DNA of 64,000 bases from Parus major (GCF_001522545.3 NC_031768.1:89948230-90012229), one strand, 5' to 3'. Shown: positions 25,440-37,720, numbered from the stretch's first letter. The notes: generated by a model from the sequence alone, not told the origin. A program made the numbers and translations.

Positions 25440-26150
25440 TTTTATTTTAGCCTGGGTGTCCCCTGAGCTCGGTGATTGCATTTAAAACAGACACAACGAC
25501 ATTATGAAGCATTAAACTAATGGCATTTGAGACCATTTTTCTCCCGTAAACCATTATGACGTCCCTGGAACGGCTGGCAGAGGGCTGAACACCAGCGCCG
25601 CCATCCAGGGCTGCATCCCTCTCTGCCACTCGGTACCCGCTCTGGGATTCGAGGTGCCATCTCCTGTGCTGCTCTCGTTGTAACAGCCCCCAAGAAAGCT
25701 GTTTTGATCTTCAGATGAGTTGTTTGGCACGACCATAATGACAAATATGTGAACGGGGGGTTAACCATGAATTGCAAAGTACCTATCAAATCCCCAAGGT
25801 GGAGAGGAATATATCTTCCTTCACACCCTTTTGATGTATAGTTAATTACACGAATCTGGAACTGTTACCATGTGCAAACAGAGTGAAAATTGACTTTCTA
25901 AGCCATCCCTGGCCCCTCTGCATATGTCACTCGCTCTAGCCCAATATCATGCTCTGTCTGTACACACACAAATATATAATCAGTATGGGTTTAGACCCTT
26001 TTTTTTGATAATCCAGCATTATAAAACGTTAGAGGGAAAGAACGGAATGTAGCATCCTTCAGGCCTGATGCAGCTTTTCTAAAAAGAAGAAAAAAAAATC
26101 CTTATTTTATATTGGTTGTTCTTTCTCTTGCCTGAATAAAAGCTTTAGCA
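25440..26150. promoter_or_regulatory. Candidate conserved non-coding element
   Basis: A repeat-free stretch with scattered CpGs, several TAAT-core homeodomain sites (for example GTTAATTAC near 25840), a CATATG E-box near 25920 and few simple repeats. It contrasts with the surrounding plain sequence and has no coding potential that I recognise. It reads like a developmental enhancer, with NHLH2 the nearest upstream gene. Alignment to other birds was not possible here. Confidence 0.25.
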
Positions 26151-29100
26151 CAGCTTGAAAGGGTTGCATGTGCTGAAATGTAGCCCAAGGATATGTGTTA
26201 TTATCCATCCCCTCTTGACCAGCAGGGTCTCAGCTCTCTCTCCCTTTCAGCCTTTTGTTTGAACAGATGGGATTGGGGAACGAAGGGAAAGAAAGGCAGT
26301 CTGTTCTCATTAACGCTCCCAGTACACAAACACAAACCTGAGCACAGGGGACCTACAGAACAGGACTGCTTCCACTCCACACATATCCACTGAGACCATA
26401 TGTACCCGCACACAAAGGCAGACAGAAGACCTACGTCGAGCCAGCTACTAGGCATTTACCAAAGATGACTCCTCACCAACTATTTAAAAATTATTTTTTT
26501 AATAGAAGTACTTATAGGTCATTGCTTTTTTTTTTTTTTTACCAGCCACCCAATTTAAAAAATAACCTTCACCAAAGTGGTGTTGAGGTTGTTTTAAAAG
26601 AAAGATTGTCATTAAATCAGCCAAACACCGGAGCTGGGAGCATTGTTTTGTCTTGGTCTGATATGAGCTATGTAAAAGGTTTCAGGCTGACCTTGCCAGA
26701 CTAAGGACAAGGTTCATGTAGCTCAGTCTCCTGACATGGGCCAGGGCTGCCTCATTTGGAAAAGGTGCTCAAAAACCTGCTGTCCTCCATGAGAGACTAC
26801 CTGTCCATCGAAAATATCTCATGAACACTGTGGCCAGGGTAGGCTGTAACACTTCAAAGCTGGGTTCTTCCATTTCCCTCATGGCTCTTGCATATTTTTG
26901 CATATTTACTGATAGATCACTTGGAAGGCCCACTTAAATAAATATTTGATGCTTTTTTTGAATTGGGCATAGTCATTGGCCTCAGTGATCTCCTGTCACA
27001 GTGAATGCCTTCATGGGCAGTATGTGAGGAAACGTCTCCTTTCAGCAAAGCTTGACTCCTCACTTTGGAAAAGGGCAAGCAGCTCCAAGCTCTGCAGTCT
27101 GGTGGCTCACCACCCCATGGCAGCTGAGCAGAGATCAACGCCTGCAGCCTGTGACAAACTTGAAGCCACTTGAAATAGCAAAGATGGGGAGGTGAGGTAG
27201 CTTCCTCAGCACCCCACTGCACGCCACACATCCATCACACACAGATGGCTACCGCAGTGTGGCTGACATGTGGCGACTCATTAAGCTGCTGTACTGCAGC
27301 CACACACTGGGCTCAAACCATGCTTGGAGCTGCAGCAGAATGGGTCTCTGTCTGAGCATGGCAGGTTCAGATACAGAGTTTCCTCTGCTCCCCGTTTTGG
27401 GTGGTGACCATCACTGCAGTGCAGAAAGCATTTCTGGGCAACTCAGGTCCCCCTGCCTCTTTGTTCCTGTCCAGGTCAGTTCTGGCTCAGCTTGTGTTCA
27501 CCTATCCTACTCAGCATTAAATGGGTGAAGCCTGAAAGGAGGATGTGCCAGACGTCTGCAGCTGCTTAACAAGGACCTCCCAGATCAGAAGCATGACAGA
27601 CACTGAGGTGGCTCTGAAACAAGCACTGGTGAAATGAGTAGTCAGGAGCCAATTCCCCTCATAGGGTCTTTGGTTAAAGCCCCCAACTGATCTTTGATCA
27701 TGATAGTTGATCATGTTTCCCAAGGAGCCTTGCAACACCCTAAAGAGCACCATATTATAACGTTAGGTGTCAGGTAGCAAAGTGAGTGAAGCTAGAGAAT
27801 GGTGCTTCTCCAGCTGCAGTAGGCTGCAGTGAGCTGGAGACATGGCAGGCTCTTTCCTCAAGTGTAGAATGAAACACCCGTGTATTATGTCCAGCATCAG
27901 GTAGATCTATATTTCATTACAGCCCCGGGCATTTGACATGTAGTCTCAAGAAAAGAGAGCTGTCATTTTTTCCCCAGGTATTGTGAGCATAGGGAATGCA
28001 GAGCAGAAAATGAAGTGGTTCTCCCCGCAGGGCTGTTTGCAGAAGATCACAGGGGAGCCAAGGCAGTGGAGCATTAGTACCTCTGTTCGCAGGCTCTCAC
28101 ATGCTCTCTGGGCATGCAGAGGCAGGTTTCCATAGCCGCACAACTCCTTTGAACACCACTGCACACACACACGTGCTCTGCAGATTACTGCCAGCAGAAG
28201 AGAGGTTGGCAAGGCACCCTCTGCCAGCTTTTTTCCATGAACAGTTGCCCAGTTTCCATAAATAACAACAGGCGGGGGGCAGAGCCCAAATGCAGCCCCC
28301 TGCTACCCAACCACAGCTTGGCACAGAGCAAGCTAAAGGCTTGCAGGCAGTGGGTCCAGGTCGCACATGAGCTGCACCATGAAGGTGGAGGGCCCGCACT
28401 GAGCCCCATGGCACAGCACCTCAGGCACAACTGCTCTCAGTAGCTGAAGCACAGCTCGTGTCCTGAAGCACCACCACTTCAGCATGGTGCAGAGCATAGG
28501 AAATGAACCTGGAACGACCCACACCAGGTGTGCAGGTGTAGCACAACTCTCTTCAGTGATGGCAGCACAAATAGCATGGCAAAAGGAGCCAGGGCCAGAA
28601 CACATCACTTGGAACAAAGCAATGTCCAGGAGAAATCCCTAGATCTCTGTAGAACCCTTCCCAGTGCTCCTGGCCCAGGACTGGACTTCACATCAGCTTT
28701 AATTGCACTTTAGGCAAGCAATGGTTAGCAGGAGAGACCAAAGCACCAACCACCATTTTCAGCAGACTCTAAGAACAATATTGTTATCTGGAGGCTGACA
28801 CTTTGCCCATCAGCATGTCTACATGGCATCATTTATCAAAAATAGATTCTATTCCTAAAATCCCAGTTAGTCAACAAAAGGAACACAGGCCCCCAAGCTC
28901 TTCAAAGCAAAACACTTGAAGTCTGGGCTTGGCAAACATGACACAGCTCAGCAACTTGCACTCTTCTTAGCAACAAATGGCAATGCTTTCACCAAGACCA
29001 ACAAACAAATCCACCCCCTCCCCTCCCCACAAACTTAACAGAAGGGTCAAATGAAGTCTAGGAGTATAGAGGTTCCATAGTTTTCCTCTGTCCCTTCTGC

Positions 29101-29969
29101 AGAGACAATTTTAAAAATTCAACTCTCATGTTCAACCCAAACCAGAAAAGCAGTCTGGAATTCAAAATTACAAAGAAGTGAGTTTCAGATCAATTAAAAC
29201 ATTTTGCTTCACGTTAAATAAAGCCGAAGAAAGAAGCTACTTGAAAATGAACTATTAATTCAGAACATTTCAATAACTTGGAGATGTTCCACCTTTATAT
29301 TACCTATGAGGGCACAAGAGCCTGTGTACAATGAAAAGGGGCTCAGAGTACCACTGCAAAATCAGCAAATGTCTTGGGCTGTGAGTCACCCAGCATCATT
29401 CAGGCTGTGTCATGGGAAGATTGATCAAACTCTTCTCTGTGGATATTTCCAAAATGTCCCAAAGCTACAAAGGTAGGGCTGACAGTGATCCTCCTGGTAG
29501 CTATACCTTTTCCCTACACAGCTGCTGCTAGTCATGCCTGGAAACAGGATGCTGACAGACAGCTCTCAGGTCCAATAGAGTTGTCACAACATTGCTTGTG
29601 ATGTTTTGCTCCACCATGTACAAAAGAGTTTCTTTCAGACCATCTGTGCCTCAGAACACAGGACAGCACTGTGCTACCTGAGCCTGCAGTGCCACAGGAG
29701 AGGTCAGCATCCCTGGTGCCACCAGACAAACCACTGTTTGAGCTCCGTCCTCTGACACTTGCATCAGCTCTCAGCAGCTGGATGCACCCTGCTGTTCCCC
29801 AAGCTCTCATATTGTCCCAGATTCATGGAACAGGACACAGAAAAATGGCCAGGGTGATTCCAATGGGAGTCAGGTGATGAAATCCCAAATACCACCTAGA
29901 TCCATGACTAATGCTACCAGGCTCCTTGGGCCTGTATGATCTGTCAGTGAAGATATACTTGTTTATACC

Positions 29970-30430
29970 CAGCTGAAAAGGACCAGGGGATTACAAGTGG
30001 AGGCCAAGGAGAGTGTTGTCATTGCAAATAATGCCATCTACATTCCAGACTACATCAGGAGGAAGGTGGCCAGTAGATTGAGAGAAATTATCCTAATTTT
30101 CTCCTAAGTGTTGGCAAGACTGTGCCTAGATATTCTGTTCTGTTTGGACCTTCCAGGTTTCAGAGGGGTGTTGAAAAATGGGGAAGAATCAATTGAGATA
30201 GTGAGAGGCCTGGAACACATAACCTATGAGGAAAGGTTTTAGGCCTTGTACTCTGGTGAAGAGAAGCTACCAGGCAATACAAGAGCAGCCTATATTAATT
30301 TCAAATGGAGCCCCAGAAATGATGGAGTCAAACTCTTGTACAGTCCTAGTCACCCACAATGTATGAATGGAGAGAGGCAGAAGGGAGAACTCAATGTGAC
30401 AGCTCCTAAAAACAGGAGGAGCCATTCAGG
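29970..30430 (+). mobile_element. CR1 LINE fragment (3' ORF2 region)
   Basis: The fragment shows the CR1 landmark order: 'gaccaggggattacaagtgg', then 'acatcaggaggaaggtggcc', 'agtagattgagagaaattat', and 'ggcctggaacacataacct' followed by 'atgaggaaaggttttaggcc'. This is the end of the reverse transcriptase and the start of the 3' UTR in sense orientation. Stops and indels break the frame. The 3' tail is not clearly present. Confidence 0.75.
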
Positions 30431-32483
30431 AGCCAGAGCTGCTGCAGGCAGAATGCAACTGCCCTCTCTCTAAAGTTTTCTGAGATCAATAACCAGAGGT
30501 CTCAGTTCAAGTCAAGGGTCAAGTGTTTTCATTGAGCTTCAGAGGCTGTGGTAACTCCTCTGTGCAACACACACTGCTCCAGCTGTGCAGAGGTGTTTTT
30601 AAACTGGTCCTGGCTCTAGGACTTTTTGCATTATGTCCCTCCATCTCCCCACATAATTCCTCTCCAAGTGAATGTGGGAACATGACCATCCTAATTTGTC
30701 TATGGTGTTTAGACTTGGATCACAGCTAATACAAAGGGGCTGGAGACAGCAAGTAAAACACCATCTGTTCATTAGCTTTGAAAATTGCATAAGTCCAAAG
30801 CCAAAACTTCACTTCCTCTGAACTCTGTAGAACTGTAGATATGGATGGAGATCTGAATCTTGTGTCTGGCTGATCCAAGTGCTCCTAAGTGGCAAGTGGT
30901 GGGGGAGGATGGACTGGCTGCTGGACTGCAACTGCTGGCTGCTGTCAGTTCCCAGTATTTCAGTGCTGCCTGGCCTGACACTTACTCTATTCTCAGTGAC
31001 ATAGCTGGAGCTGGGATGCTCAGCTGGAACAGATCTTCAGCTTTGCTGCTTGGACTGGTTTCTACCTGACAGCTCACTCTTGCTCCCAGTTACACATATA
31101 TCCAAGGCACCCACTGACACATACTGAGGCGCCAAACTGAAAGAAAAGGGAAATTGGGGTGGGTAGGAGGCCTGCTTGAAGATTGGCCCCACTTTGCTCC
31201 TTGCTGCAGGATTCAGCTCCATCAGTAGTCACAAGAGCTCAGTTCCCCACCAGCTGGCTCTACATGTTTGTATTCAAGCCCTGTGTCTGAATGTGATTTA
31301 TGGTCCTCAAGAAAAACCAGGTCCTTTGGTCCCTGACAGTGGGTGCACAGGGAGGACAGCAGTGAGAACAAGCCACCCGTCCTGCGATCCAAAATAAAAT
31401 CAGAGGGATTGGCAGTGGCAAAACTGGCAGGAGGAGCAGTGGCCCCTCTGTGCTGTCTGGACTTTTTCCCAGAAGGGACAGCAAGGCCTGTGTAATCAGG
31501 CTCAGCTGGTAATCAGACAAAGTCCAAACTAGCATAAAGACTAAATTATCCCTTAGTCCTTCCAGCTCAAGGGAAAGGATATTGATAGGGGAGGCGAGGA
31601 TGGCTGCTGGACTGCAGCTGCCAGCAGCAGCCCGTGCAGACAGAGAAATATCTCTCTGTCTATATATATACCTAACCTGCCCCTAGCCCCATTGTCATTT
31701 AAATAGCCGGCGCCTGGCGTGCAAAGGGCACATGCAAATCCCAGCGCCCTGCTCAGCCGCGCACCAGCATCGCTGCGGGCACCCCGAGGCCCTCGGGGGG
31801 AAATAACACCATCTGTGCCCGGCAGCGCTCGCCGAGCGCTGCCTGGAGACCCCGCCGCTCCTCGCTGTGCTGTGTGCCCCGACCTGCCCCTCTCTCCGGT
31901 GTACAAAGAGGGGAACTGATGCCAGGCTGTCTGAATTGGTGTGAAAAGGGGCCCCAGCAGACAAGGCTAAACCTGAGCCCAACTGGCCATGTAGCTTTGT
32001 TTCCATCAGTGCTGGAAGAACGTACAAAAAGCATCCCAACGTGGGGAAGGTGGGGGTGTGCCTTGATGCTGGATTCAGCTTTGGGTGAAGGGTTTATCAC
32101 ACCCCTAAAACACAGCAGAACCATCTTTACCTGTTCAAAAATCACAGTTACATGACCATTTTTAAATAATAAGATATAATTTACATAAATAGACATAAAT
32201 GTGTGTATTTGGTTGGGAAGGGGTGAGTTTTTAACATTTTGGTTTCTGACCCTTTAAAACCCGGCCACAGGTCGTAGTTTAAGCTGACCTCTGCAGCTCT
32301 GTGGGCCAGGAGGAGCTTCAGAATTTAAAGTGGAAAGCCAAGACCTAAATTTCACTCTAGCAGTTACCTCCGAAGTCCTGTGACTCTCCGCCAAGCCTTC
32401 TCACATTGCAGACACTGTCAACTGCACATTGTCCATGGGACCATTCTGGAGCCCAGACCTCTGTATAGGTCATGGCTAAAACA
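30431..32483. other. Intergenic sequence with a small CpG-rich patch at 31600-31900
   Basis: No gene recognised. At 31600-31900 the sequence becomes CpG-rich. It holds an octamer ATGCAAAT (31732-31739), a TATATATATA run near 31661-31670 and an 8-bp inverted repeat GACAGAGA/TCTCTGTC (31639-31646 and 31653-31660). This patch could be an enhancer or orphan promoter. Open frames through it have no known domain. Confidence 0.45.
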
Positions 32484-33072
32484 CAGGATTTCATAATATG
32501 TAGGGCTGGAAGGGATCTCTGTAGATCATCTGATGCAACCTCCCCACTCAAGCAGGATGGGGAGCACACTGGATAGGATCGTGTCCAGATGGTTCTTGAA
32601 TATTTCCATGGAAGGAGATTCCACATCCTCTCTGGGCAATCTGTCCCAGTGCTCAGTAACCTGTACAGTAATGAAGTTCCTCCTCATTTTCAGGCCGAGC
32701 TCCCTGTGTTACAGTTTCTGCCTGTTGCCCTTTGTCCTGTTGCCGGGCACTACCGACAGGAGTTTGGCTCCATCCTTTTGGTGTCCTTCTGTCTGACATT
32801 TGAATATATTGATAAGATTCTCTCTGCCTTCTTTTTTTGAGGCTGAACAGGTGCAGCTCCCTCAGACATTCTTTACAAGGCAGATGGTCCCAGTCCCTTA
32901 ATCATGTAATCAACTTTCCACTGGTCCATGTCTTCTTGTCCTGAGGAGCCCAGGACTGGACACAGCACTGCACATGGAGCCTCCAGGGCTGAGCAGAGAG
33001 ATAGGATCAATCCCCCGAGGTGCTGGCATTGCTCTTCCTAAAGCACCCCAGGACACTCCTGGACTTCTAGGG
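32484..33072 (-). mobile_element. CR1 LINE, 3' portion, minus orientation
   Basis: The + strand reads as the reverse complement of a CR1 3' end: 'tagggctggaagggatctct', 'ggttcttgaatatttccatg', 'cctctctgggcaatctgtcc' and 'ctgttgccgggcac', continuing to 'aggagcccaggactggacac' and 'agcaccccaggacac'. This is about 590 bases and extends into the 3' end of ORF2. The open frames in it are not real genes. Confidence 0.85.
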
Positions 33073-33079
33073 CAATAGT

Positions 33080-33500
33080 GCACAGTGCTGGCACCATCAG
33101 CGAAGCACGGCGAACGCGCTTCGAGAAGCGGACCCGCTCTCTGAAAGGGGCTGCGGAGGGGTCAGGAAGCACTGAGCGGGCCAGGCAGGCCACGGCACAG
33201 CACATGAGGCATCAGGCGCGGGTTGTTGCCCTGCTGTCCCGCGGCGGGCTGTCCCTGGTCCCTCGGGCTGCCCCTGGTCCGTGGGGCCGTCCCTGGTCCC
33301 TCGGTCAGTCCCCGTGTCCCGGCCCGGCCTCCCCCACACGGGACGTCCCCCAGGCCCCACGCGCGGCCGTCAGGACAAGGCGGGCGCGGCGCGCGGCGCC
33401 TCACGCGGGGCGGCAGCGCCACCTGGCGGTTCCTCGTGAGGCGGAGGCCGCGGGCAGGGGACCCACGGCGGGAACGGCGGCGGCCGCAAAGGAAGAGAGA
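33080..33500. promoter_or_regulatory. Intergenic CpG island with a CTCF-like site and short minisatellite
   Basis: About 400 bases of very CpG-rich sequence between two CR1 copies. Near 33241-33310, a unit of about 19-20 bases of the form CTGTCCCTGGTCCCTCGGG repeats roughly three times. At 33415-33429 the + strand reads AGCGCCACCTGGCGG, whose reverse complement CCGCCAGGTGGCGCT fits the CTCF core (CCASYAGRKGGC) with one mismatch. A long open frame crosses the island into the neighbouring CR1 and is not a credible gene. It may be an insulator or an orphan promoter between NHLH2 and CASQ2. Confidence 0.45.
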
Positions 33501-33562
33501 GAAAACAGGTATCTAACACAAGTATCTAAAGCTGAGGAGAAGCTGAAGGTCTCAAAAACACC

Positions 33563-33733
33563 ACACTGGAAGAGGCTGGCCAGAGAAGCTCTAGATGACC
33601 CGTTTCTGGAAATGCTCAAAACCAGCCTGAATGGGGCTCTGAGCCACCCCTGCTCATGGCAGGGGTCTGGAGCCAAATGACCTTTAAGATCCTTTCCAAC
33701 TCAAACTGCTCTATGACTCTGTGATCCTGTGAC
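33563..33733 (+). mobile_element. CR1 LINE 3' tail, part of a local duplication
   Basis: A sense CR1 3' end ('gaatggggctctgagccacc', 'tttaagatcctttccaactc', 'ctctatgactctgtgatcct'). A segment present in the related copy at 37.7-38.0 kb ('ctggtctagtggaaggtgtc') is missing here. It is followed directly by about 300 bases of non-CR1 sequence that is also duplicated there. Confidence 0.85.
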
Positions 33734-34040
33734 ATGCCTCTTCCCACCATCAGCTTCAGCAGCAGTTTTCAGCCATGCCTAAGGAGGGAGGCGAAGTCTC
33801 CAAGTTTTTGCTAAACTTTCACTATATCATCCTACAGTTTGTGTTTTTCACATCCTTCTGCATCTCTTCATGACATGTTTCATGCTATTACCCAAACATT
33901 TCCACTTTCATTTTTGGCCAGACATGCTTTAATAGAGAAGCTTTTCTCTCTTCTGTGACTGCAGGTAAAAGCCTGAGCAGAGGTACTCTGAAGTTGCCAT
34001 GCTGTAGAAATATGAGCAAGATGCTTCTCAGATCCCTAGA
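33734..34040 (+). repeat. Duplicated non-CR1 flank, copy 1
   Basis: This stretch closely matches 38000-38303 in the same orientation, by eye roughly nine bases in ten, with small indels. Both copies directly follow a CR1 3' tail and start with 'atgcctcttcccaccatcag'. They share 'tgtgactgcaggtaaaagc' near the end. Copy 1 is followed at 34038-34101 by another short CR1 tail fragment that copy 2 lacks. Confidence 0.9.
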
Positions 34041-34101
34041 ACTAGATGATATTTAAGGTCCCTTCCAACCCAAAACATTCTGTGATTCTATGGTTCTAGG
34101 T
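34038..34101 (+). mobile_element. Short CR1 3' tail fragment
   Basis: 'gatatttaaggtcccttcca' followed by 'acccaaaacattctgtgatt' and 'ctatggttct' is a bare CR1 3' end of about 60 bases. It lies right at the end of the duplicated flank and may mark the priming or insertion point that closed this copy. Confidence 0.7.
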
Positions 34102-37056
34102 CATGGCTGCCTTCTTTGCGTGTGTCAGAGGAGATGGAAAGATCAGTCCCTGTCTCCTGCCATGGCAGGCACACCACCATACATGGGATACAAGGGGCTA
34201 TATCCCATCCCACCACAAAGAAGACTCAAGAGCCACCAGCTCTGTCTGAAAACTTGATTCATCTGCAGAAGCTTTCAGTCTTCTGACAGCTTCTACCTAA
34301 AGCAAAGTCACTTTTGAGCTTCAGTTTGGCTCTTAATTTAGACTTCGGGATGTGGATGCTGGGTCTGCAAGGAGGAACAGCTTTGATCAGCTACAAAAAG
34401 GCTGATCTCCCAGAGACTTTGATAATTAAAATTTATTAATGTGTTTGTCAGTTGGTAGTTTGTGAGGAACTGTTGATGGCTGGCTGTGTGCTTCAGCCCA
34501 GCCTCCCCATCACAAATCAGCCACCAAAAGACAAGAGAAGAGAATCCCATTGCATTAATTATATCATATCATTTAAGAAGCTTTATCTAGCTAAATCTTG
34601 AAGGACCTTCAGGAGTTGGGCTCTGATCCAGGAAAACAGTGACCCACATATTTAACTTCTAGTGCAAGGGCAGACCTAATGGGATGCAAAATTAAGCACA
34701 GGCCTAAGTGTTTTCACTAGGTTCAGGGCCATACAGACTAACACTTCAGAGAAGGTCAACATCTCACAGCCTGTCAGTGTCAGTGGGGAGATAGATGGAG
34801 TGCCGCTTCCTAATTTTACTTATGCTAATAAATTCCCCACCTGTGTACAGTAATTTACAGGCCAAAAAAAAAGCCAAGCTACTGTCACTGGATAGCTGTA
34901 AGACAGCAGCTGGTCATAGTGTTTGGTTCACTAGAGTTTGATAAGTGAAATTGCTCAGGGCTGGATAACTCTGGGCAGGTTTGGCCGCTCCTGCAACCTC
35001 CTCCTGAGTATCAGGCTCCACAGGTTTCCTTCAAAATGCTTTCAGTAAATGTGTGTATGTGTGCATGTGTATGTGCATGTGTTAGGGCTGATCCTCAAGC
35101 AGTGGTTTCCCAGTTCTCATCTGAGACACAGTTTAGGTACAGAAAGGGAATTTTTGATAAAAATTAAAATATTGCAGCTCAAAACATCAAAAAACGTGCT
35201 TTCACTCCAAACCATTCTGTCCAATTAAAACACACTTTTAAAGTCCTTTATGTTGCAGGACCTGTTCTTTCTCCCACTGGAGATTTTTAGCTGGGATTTT
35301 TCAATTAGCACCTCAATTAATGTCATTGAAAGCCTGCCTGAGATGATTACTGGGTAGTCTTCCCCTTTTCAGCTTGTGCAGTTATTTGGGTTGACACTGT
35401 CAGAATAAATGATGCTGTTCAGCCACATAGTTCTGTACATGATCATAACACATGGAAGTCAAAAGGACTAACTTAAGCCTTAAATACTCGGGGTCTTCAT
35501 TATATTTGAAAAGTTTTAAATGCATCAGCAACTCAGGCCCTGTTCTGATTCATTTAGCTGCCTAAATCTCTCCTCTGGATGGGTCTGGTCTTGACAAACA
35601 GCAGTCAGAACAAACTCTAGGAGCAGGTAAAAGCATCCAAGTTTCACATCTTCACAGGACTAGCCTTAAGTATCTAATTGGCTTTTTAAACCCCAAAAAT
35701 CTGCTACTTGCATATGAAATAATGATCCTGAAATGACTGCAGCTTGAAATTGGTCTTTAAAAGGGCATTGTGTTCTTAAATCTGCAGGCTTTAACTCTGG
35801 CAAAATAGTAATACAAGTACTCCAGAGAACACCACTTTATGCTGAGGCAGGTATTTGTATTTTTGTCAAAACATCCCAGAGATGTTTGATGATGGATGTC
35901 AAAACATCCCAGAGATGATGAAGGCTCTGTAATCCTCCTGGAAATCTTCCCCTCTGTACAGGATTGAAATGGAAAGAAAGAAGGAAAAAAAAGCACATAG
36001 GAAAAAAAAAAAAAAGAAGAAAAATAAAACTAACAAGAAAAGTACATTGACCAAGGATGAAAAGGTATCAGTTGTATTTACTAAAAGCTATCTTGGTTTC
36101 TGCTACTGGCCAGTAAGAACTGAGCACAAACTGCTGTGCTAGATCATTTTAGGTCCTCTTTTTACATGTGACATTTGCCTGACTGCACTAACTACCCCAG
36201 CTCAAATTACTGCATCCCTGCCCTGTATATCCACACCTGCTAATCCAGGGAGCTTTGTAGGAGCTTAGTTGCAGCCGTCAGCGTGAGGGTGCTACACACA
36301 GCTGTGACGTGAGGCTCCCGAGAGGCGGAAGAGCCGAGCTGGCAGTGCTGGTTCCTCACCCCATGCACGTGCTCTGAGACACAAGAGGATGAAGAAAACC
36401 ATCAGCATACAGCCTGACTTCTAAAACTTGTCACATCCTCCAAGCTGGCTTTTGTCTCCTGCCCATCAAAATACCCCTCAGTCAGAGATCTTCAGCATTC
36501 ACTAGGACCGTGGTACCCAGCAAAGGACCTGTTGGGAGCAATGTCATGGCTTGCTGCCAAGCCACGAGGAATGTCTGAATGTTGGCCAGAGGCTGGCATC
36601 TGGTGGTCTGATCTTCTGTCTGGTACAACTCCATTTGGAGTGTACCATGTGGTACAGCTGGCAGCTCTAAGAGTCAGTCTGAAGTCATCTTTGATGAACC
36701 CAGAGAAGAAGGGACCAAGCTGGAGCCATGCTCCAGTATTTTGTGATCCTCCTTACCCACAGTACCTACTAAAATGCACCCAAAGAAGAAAACTCTTCAC
36801 CTGCCTGCAGACAGCCAGTCTCCCACAGGAATGTAGTGGTTGTGACTTTCCCTGGAGTACTAGAGAAAGCCACACACCTACCTCCTAGAGTTTACACTAG
36901 AAACCAGGCACTGTATCTCCTATGCACCCTCTTTCCTCATGCCCTTTACCCCTCAGACTGTTCTGCCATGCCCCTCAGCCAGCCAACCCCAGATCCCATC
37001 TGCCAGGGGGTGGGAGGCCCTTGGCAGGCGGGGATGGAAACAGGAGCACAGCCTGT

Positions 37057-37159
37057 GGAATGACTCCCTGCTCCCAGGGAAGAGCTGACCTCTGCAAGCT
37101 GTCATGCCATGCCAGGGGCAAGCGTTATAAATACGAGTGAACCCAGCAGCCCTTTATGG
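37057..37159. promoter_or_regulatory. Candidate orphan promoter/enhancer with TATA and muscle-type motifs
   Basis: GGAATG (37057-37062, an MCAT/TEAD core on the minus strand), a consensus TATA box TATAAATA (37126-37133) and CCCTTTATGG (37150-37159, a CArG box with one mismatch) lie within 103 bases, 8.7 kb upstream of CASQ2 exon 1. No exon is recognised downstream. It could be a distal muscle element or a chance cluster. Confidence 0.22.
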
Positions 37160-37446
37160 AAACCATGACCCAGGCTGCAGCTCAGGGGTGTTGCCAGGTG
37201 GTACTTAACTAGAAACCTCAGGTTAAAAAGAAAAGCCAAACCATATTCTGGAATAACACCTTGCTAGCCCCAGGCTTGGAGAGACACACATACTGCTTTT
37301 TCCTCCAGAAAAGCATTGGCTGCATGTTTTTGGGGGTGTTGGGCTTTCTTTCTTTCTTTCTCAGGACAGAGCTGGTGCAGGAGGCTGCTGCTGAGGTATC
37401 TTCCTTCTAGCAGGGCTCCTCTGAGCATCCAGCCTGCCCAGGCGGA

Positions 37447-37488
37447 GCCTCTGCTTCCCAGCCTCTGCTTCCCAGCCTCTGCTTCCCA
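37447..37488. repeat. 14-bp tandem repeat, three copies
   Basis: The unit GCCTCTGCTTCCCA is repeated three times without interruption. A local slippage minisatellite. Confidence 0.95.
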
Positions 37489-37720
37489 GCCTCCTACACC
37501 AGACACAGCCAATGCTCTGTCACAGGATGAAGAGAATCTTCATCAAGGCAAGCCAATGATTCTTCAACAGTAGGCGGCCATTTCTAAGGAGAGGGAAAAA
37601 TTATTTAGAAGAAGCTGCAAAATGTTTTTGCTGCCCAAATGTTTCTGCTAACTACATAAATTGTGGGTAGTGGGTTCCATTTTCAGTATGGCAGAGGTAT
37701 TTTTTTCAATGAGACAGACA

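Larger units (their letters stand above)
18481..29969. other. Intergenic sequence, no gene recognised
   Basis: About 11.5 kb without a recognisable exon. It includes the adapter artefact and 56-base duplication (19667-19796), a 23-base exact repeat pair (19860 and 20660), short T and A runs, and a non-repetitive candidate regulatory stretch at 25440-26150. All open frames are short and without recognisable domains. Confidence 0.6.
34102..37720. other. Intergenic sequence, no gene recognised
   Basis: Unique sequence with a TG-rich microsatellite at 35048-35080 and a 33-base tandem duplication whose 20-base core occurs at 35865-35884 and 35898-35917. It also has A-rich runs near 36001, a small CpG patch at 36260-36380 containing TGACGT, a motif cluster at 37057-37159, and a 14-base tandem repeat at 37447-37488. 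No exon recognised. Confidence 0.6.

Noticed and set aside
33078..33680. 200-codon + strand open frame
   Set aside because: It crosses a CpG island and runs into a CR1 tail, with Arg/Ala/Pro-rich low-complexity content typical of GC-rich DNA and no recognised domain.
36322..36332. CGGAAGAGC, a piece of the Illumina TruSeq adapter
   Set aside because: Only nine bases match and the flanks do not extend the adapter, so chance is sufficient, unlike the full 19-bp match at 19721.
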